Positions 59,943 to 64,000 of a stretch of DNA of 64,000 nucleotides are shown in pieces. Under the pieces are notes generated by a model. That model saw only the letters and a list, made by a program, of their open reading frames with translations. It searched no databases and was not told the DNA's origin. This DNA comes from Petrosia ficiformis (taxonomy: Eukaryota > Porifera > Demospongiae > Haplosclerida > Petrosiidae). A program made the position numbers and the translations under genes. The first letter of the stretch is position 1; each line of letters opens with the position of its first letter. Location: positions 6,780,347-6,844,346 of the forward strand of contig OX345641.1 in the NCBI GenBank assembly GCA_947044365.1. The letters are read 5' to 3'.

Positions 59943-60695
59943 TCCCGATACGGCGAAACATTAAAGTAAACCACAGGGATATATACATGATATAGCACTA
60001 CGGTCAGATATAGCACCTGCCATCGAAACAGACTACCAAGAAAACAACGCTTACCTTCTCCAAAGTGCCGACAAAAAGGTAGGAGAAGCATCAGACATCA
60101 ACAAAGGTTTTGTCTTTCGTGACAAATATTGGTTATATCCCGCTACTCGTGGCAATATCAGATATATAATCACCCTTGCCCTCGGGCTCGGTTTTTATAA
60201 ATCTGATATAGCACTCGTGCTGTGATATAACCTATACATATATATATAATTATATATGTATAATAATTGAATATGAATGCATGCATGTACAATATATATA
60301 TATATCCAATAGTTCTGAAATATAAATAGAAAGTTATATATATATATATTACATATCCAATAGTTCTGAAATATAAATAGAAAGTTATATATATGTATAT
60401 GTTATAACACCCTACGAGTGCTATATCAGATTTATAATCACCGAGCACGAGGGCTGTAGGCCCAAGGGTGAGGTGATTATAACATGAGTAGGCGTGTTAT
60501 AATTAATATATTTCACGAAAGACAAAACCTTTGTTGATGTCTGATGCTTCTCCTACCTTTTTGTCGGCACTTGGAGAAGGTAAGCGTTGTTTTCTTGTAG
60601 TCTGTTTCAATGGTAGGTTTTATATCTGACCACAGGGTGCTATATCTGCTTTATAAACCTGTGGTTTACTTTGATGTTTCACCGTATCGGGATAT
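59943..60695. mobile_element. Composite inverted block: H3-H2-spacer-H2-H3
   Basis: The order is an H3 copy (59943-60110, cgatacggcgaaacattaaa), an H2 half (60115-60240), a spacer with a duplicated 45-bp unit (ccaatagttctgaaatataa at 60307 and 60356), a second H2 (60395-60500) and an H3 copy in the opposite orientation (60513-60692, ending gtttcaccgtatcggg). The whole is a 750-bp imperfect palindrome that splits the THAP transposase remains. Confidence 0.72.
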
Positions 60696-61029
60696 ATGTA
60701 TATATATACACAATAGATTATTCAGGATTGCTTGTTGAGGAATCTGTGAGGGAAATACCTATAGTGAAGCATCAGATGAAGAAGAGCCAAGGTTGAAGTA
60801 TGCAAGTGTTGCTATCTGAGCTACTCCATTTAGTATGAATGCTCGTATGCAAGTATCACCAAAGCTTAGTTTAAAAGTACGTATTTTATATTATAATCCT
60901 TATTATGATTGCTCTCTTGTGTAGACATACAAGTTGATCTGACGCCATCATGCTAGTTGCTAGTGTCCAATGCAACTTGCCTCTGTAGCTAAAATCATCA
61001 TCAGACATGAGTATACTTCTCCACTCTAA

Positions 61030-61680
61030 GAGTAAATGATCCCATTGCATCTGAACTGTCTGATGTTAGTCAGAACACTGATTTATCATCAGAAAGTTAT
61101 CATCCTTGTCAAGAGAGCAATTCATTGCAAGTGATCACTGAATATAAGCTGAAAAAACCTTATGTGAATTTATATTGCAATTCAGATGAAGTTGCTGATA
61201 ATATCTTAAGTACCATTCCAACAGAAAGTCAGTCAACATACATTGTCTTCAAATCTGCACTTCTTCTGTTTACGTCATGAATGTACTGTCATACATGCAC
61301 AGTGAGGATTAAGAAATTGATTGTAGGATCACTTCTTCATATCATACAGTGGGAAAGCCGACCTTTTGTTGGCAGCAGCTAGTAATATTCTTACATCTGC
61401 TACCATCCTGTATGCTGGTTCATTACCATCGAAAGTTCTAAAAGTAATCGATATTTTTAACTGTGCTGTATATGATCACCACAACATCCTTTTTCCATCA
61501 TCAGAGCATGTACCTTCAACCAGCTGTTAAATCTGTTTAGGAATTTCACCATCAAGCACTTCTTTCTATTTCAAAGATAAGGAAACAGCTTTGGTGGTAT
61601 GTAGCAGGTGATGGAAGGGCTGATAGTCCTGGCCATTGTGCAGTATTTAAAAATATAAAATAAAGAGGATACTTTTTTGC
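61030..61680 (+). pseudogene. Broken THAP-transposase gene, catalytic-region remains
   Basis: Short collinear pieces are visible in shifting frames: ITEYKLKKPYVNLY, STYIVFKSALLLF, GKADLLLAAASNIL, then ILYAGSLPSKVLKVIDIFN, and finally VAGDGRADSPGHCA. The GDGRADSPGH motif is typical of the THAP-linked transposase-like proteins common in invertebrates (Kolobok-like by family knowledge). Several frameshifts and stops mark it as dead. Confidence 0.6.
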
Positions 61681-61766
61681 TGAGAACTCAAGTTAATCAA
61701 TGCATCAATATTGAACTAGGCCTGAAGTGATCATTGTGTAGTTTGGTTATATACTGTGATTATGAC

Positions 61767-61998
61767 TGAAGTCTGGAGACTTGACGAGACTTGAGACTTA
61801 CGTGGCGTGGCTTGAGTCTGGAAACTTGACGAGGAACGGAGACTGAAAATTTGACGAGACTGAAAAATGAAGAATGGAGACTTGATGAGACTTGGCGAGA
61901 GTTGAGTCTGGAAACTTGACAAGGTTGGAGACAAGAGACTTAACTTGATAAGACTGGAGGCTAGAGAAATTATCAAATTGGAGACCAGAGAATTGACA
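61767..61998. repeat. Degenerate minisatellite gagacttgacgagact
   Basis: About 12-15 imperfect copies of a 12-20 bp unit around ggagacttgacgaga. Serine-rich frames on the minus strand (61731-62117) come from this repeat. Confidence 0.8.
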
Positions 61999-62346
61999 AT
62001 TATAATGATGAAATACATGCCAACACTGTTGCATACACAAATATTATAGTAAGCATTGGAAAAATCACTTTGGTGGGTTCTGTTTGACAACACAATTAAA
62101 AGCTCTAGTGGCTTCACCTGTTGTAAGATGAAAGAATGGGCACATCATAGTGAGAAGACGATACTAATTCCTTGCAACATTTCAAAAGTATTTGAAGAAA
62201 ATTAACTTGCTAAAAAGAAGAGCAAAGAACTCTGTAAAATAAAAGATTCTCTTTACTTCATATATTAAAACCTGATATAGCTTATACAACTGTGCATTTC
62301 ATATGCATAATGTATGTGTATCATTTCTGTAAGAATGGCTTTGAAT

Positions 62347-62383
62347 TTAATAATTATAATAATAATAATAATAATAATAATAC
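62347..62383. repeat. (AAT)n microsatellite
   Basis: A run of about ten aat trinucleotides. Confidence 0.9.
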
Positions 62384-62561
62384 AAAGCATTAACAAAGAA
62401 TATTATATTATTAAGTGACAAAGATATTATTAAGTTAATATAAATTAAAAAAGAATTCAAATTTCACATACTACATGTTAAATAATCGTTTAATTAAAAG
62501 TAAAAAAAATTAATGATGATAAATAAGTTACCAGAGATTAGAGCAGAACCATAATCATTAT

Positions 62562-63602
62562 TTATTGACATTGAGTACAATCAAATACTTCCGGACAATG
62601 AGATAATCTATTTTTATAGAATGTGTACTGCTCTTCAGTAAGGTTTGTTTCTCCACATTTATTGAAATTACAATAAAACCATGTACACTCATTCATAGCA
62701 TCTGATGGATCAGATTGAAGATCATTAAGAATATCATCTGCTAACAACATATTAATTGCAGTTGGGAGAACATCTTTTGAAAAACTCTCAACTGAGCATT
62801 CCAAATTAACACCAAGTTCTAGCTTTTATCTACAGGATGATAGAAACAAGTCATACCATGTAAAATAATTATTAATGTGTTGTGATTACAAAAAGCTTGT
62901 TACAGAATGGATATTTGAAATTATAGAAATAGAGTCCCCATGTTATTAATAATGCTCATGTAGTGAAATATAATACTAAATAGATGTTGCTTGGTGCCAA
63001 TTATATTAGGAATAAATATAACTCAATCATAATCTATAATTATAATATAATTATAATATAATTATCATTATATGCAAGTTAGTAGTTATATACATACCCA
63101 TTCACAACCATCTATTAGTAAGGCTTTGACCAGATGGCTAGTTGCTTGTATTGTCTCTGAACTGATTTTGTCTGCATCTAATTCACTACTGTATGATGAT
63201 CCATTAAGATGATTGACTATTTCAATTAATTGTGTGAATTGCTTCAAGATTTCCTTTAATATCATTTTTTCTGCTTGGTTATAATTGCTACCACCCTATG
63301 GATAGAGAGATCACTGAATGATTAAGTGTTTATAATAATTGTATTGCATCTAATTATTGTTTCATAATTAGTGTGCAAGTAAATAAACAAAAGCATATAG
63401 AATAATAATATAATATAATATAGATTCTATATCTGATGCTTACCAGTAAGTATACTGTGGCGTTAAGTCCTCCTTCTAGATTCTCTTGTGATATTTGAGT
63501 CTCATCAATTTGTCTGCTCTTACGGAGAGGCAGACAATTTCCTACAGTAGCTATAGCTACTAAAAGCAGAAGAGAGACAATCATCTTGTGGCTATGCTCC
63601 AT
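62562..63602 (-). CDS. SCH7: secreted Cys-rich helical protein with shifted acceptor
   Basis: Minus-strand exons 63602-63444, 63295-63098 and 62822-62562 are phase 0 and give 205 residues. The signal peptide (MEHSHKMIVSLLLLVAIATV), RKSR, DGCEW, ECTWFYCNFNKCG and a terminal C-x-x-C match SCH6; exon 2 is three residues shorter. At exon 3 the acceptor equivalent to SCH6 (AG at 62830-62831) would run into a stop after seven codons because of a one-base length difference. The next AG, seven bases downstream (62823-62824), restores the frame and gives a leucine first residue, as in SCH1, SCH3 and SCH4. If that acceptor is not used the gene is broken. The stop overlaps AATAAA. Convergent with SCH6. 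Confidence 0.82.
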
Positions 63603-63717
63603 TACTAATTTGCAATTTCAATCTTGTAAAAGGGAGTATTTAAAACTCTGGATATATTTTCTTATCTTGTCCTGTTGAGTCTTCTTGTATTGATAGTTTG
63701 GTGTGTAACAGAATAGT

Positions 63718-63743
63718 CTTTTATATACTTTAGGTGGAGCTGG
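63718..63743 (-). promoter_or_regulatory. TATA box and upstream element of SCH7
   Basis: In gene orientation ccagctccacctaaag is followed directly by tatataaaag, about 115 bp before the start codon. Confidence 0.72.
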
Positions 63744-63744
63744 A

Positions 63745-64000
63745 ATCTGGAATGATTTGTTCTTGCTATTCATGTTGATGTAATCCCTGAGATCATTCAT
63801 TGGCATAGTAACAAGCAATTGGAACTAATTTGTGTAATTATGTTGATGTTAAAGTTTGATTTCAGAGTTTTGGAATGTAAATTAATGAGCTCCACCTGTT
63901 CTTACTCGAAAGTCTCCAAGCACTTTGTAGGACTCAGTGTTCTCCCTCTTTTGACTGCAACTGGGGCAAACAAGACAACCCCACTGTAAGTTTGGACCAA
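63745..64000. other. Upstream flank of SCH7
   Basis: A second gagctccacctg word lies at 63889-63900 without a TATA box. No exon is seen before the window end. Confidence 0.4.

Noticed and set aside
61731..62117. 128-residue serine-rich minus-strand frame
   Set aside because: It runs across the degenerate gagacttgacg minisatellite; no signal peptide, domain or splice context.
1673..63602. Naming the SCH family as a known cytokine, antimicrobial or toxin family
   Set aside because: Only general features (secreted, helical, cysteine-rich, phase-0 exons) agree; no diagnostic motif of a named family was seen.

Overview
This is a eukaryotic, AT-rich window. It contains multi-exon genes with GT-AG introns, many introns of only 60-330 bp, calcium-binding EGF exons of uniform phase, TATA promoters, THAP sequences and dense miniature inverted-repeat elements. 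The composition suggests an early-branching animal, most likely a demosponge of the Amphimedon type. That assignment is an inference from genome style and not a database match. There is no bacterial, organellar or CRISPR content.

Two gene families dominate. Family 1 has seven loci encoding small secreted proteins of about 200 residues (here SCH1-SCH7). All intact copies share three phase-0 exons: a signal-peptide exon, an exon ending in Cys-Glu-Trp, and an exon with a Cys-x-Trp-x-x-Cys-x-Phe core and further cysteines. SCH3 (-), SCH4 (-), SCH5 (-) and SCH6 (+) read as intact. SCH7 (-) is intact if a shifted splice acceptor is used. SCH1 (+) is truncated and SCH2 (-) is an exon-1 relic. I do not recognise this family. 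Family 2 is a tandem pair of paralogous type I membrane receptors: gene A (18589-33652, 780 aa) and gene B (36606-50492, 776 aa). Each has 12-13 exons encoding a signal peptide, an unrecognised six-cysteine N-terminal domain, seven EGF-like domains, one transmembrane helix and a tail of about 310 residues rich in serine and tyrosine.

Layout: 1-970 is repeat-rich with a telomere-like stretch. From 970 to 13650 lie SCH1-SCH4, organised as a large inverted duplication around a palindromic core near 10.3 kb. From 13.7 to 15.1 kb is a segment repeated inverted at 55.6-56.8 kb. Genes A and B occupy 18.6-50.5 kb, with an intact THAP zinc-finger reading frame inside an intron of gene A. From 50.5 to 64 kb are SCH5, SCH6 and SCH7 with more inverted duplications, nested hairpin elements and the remains of a THAP transposase gene. 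The secreted-protein clusters therefore bracket the receptor pair.

The exciting possibility is an undescribed secreted-protein/receptor locus. The small proteins have inducible-looking TATA promoters with a shared upstream element, expand by inverted duplication and diverge strongly. The receptors keep nearly the same cytoplasmic tail (about 85 percent by eye) while the N-terminal domain has diverged (about 46-60 percent). Pairing of the two families is only inferred from proximity and divergence pattern; nothing in the sequence proves binding.
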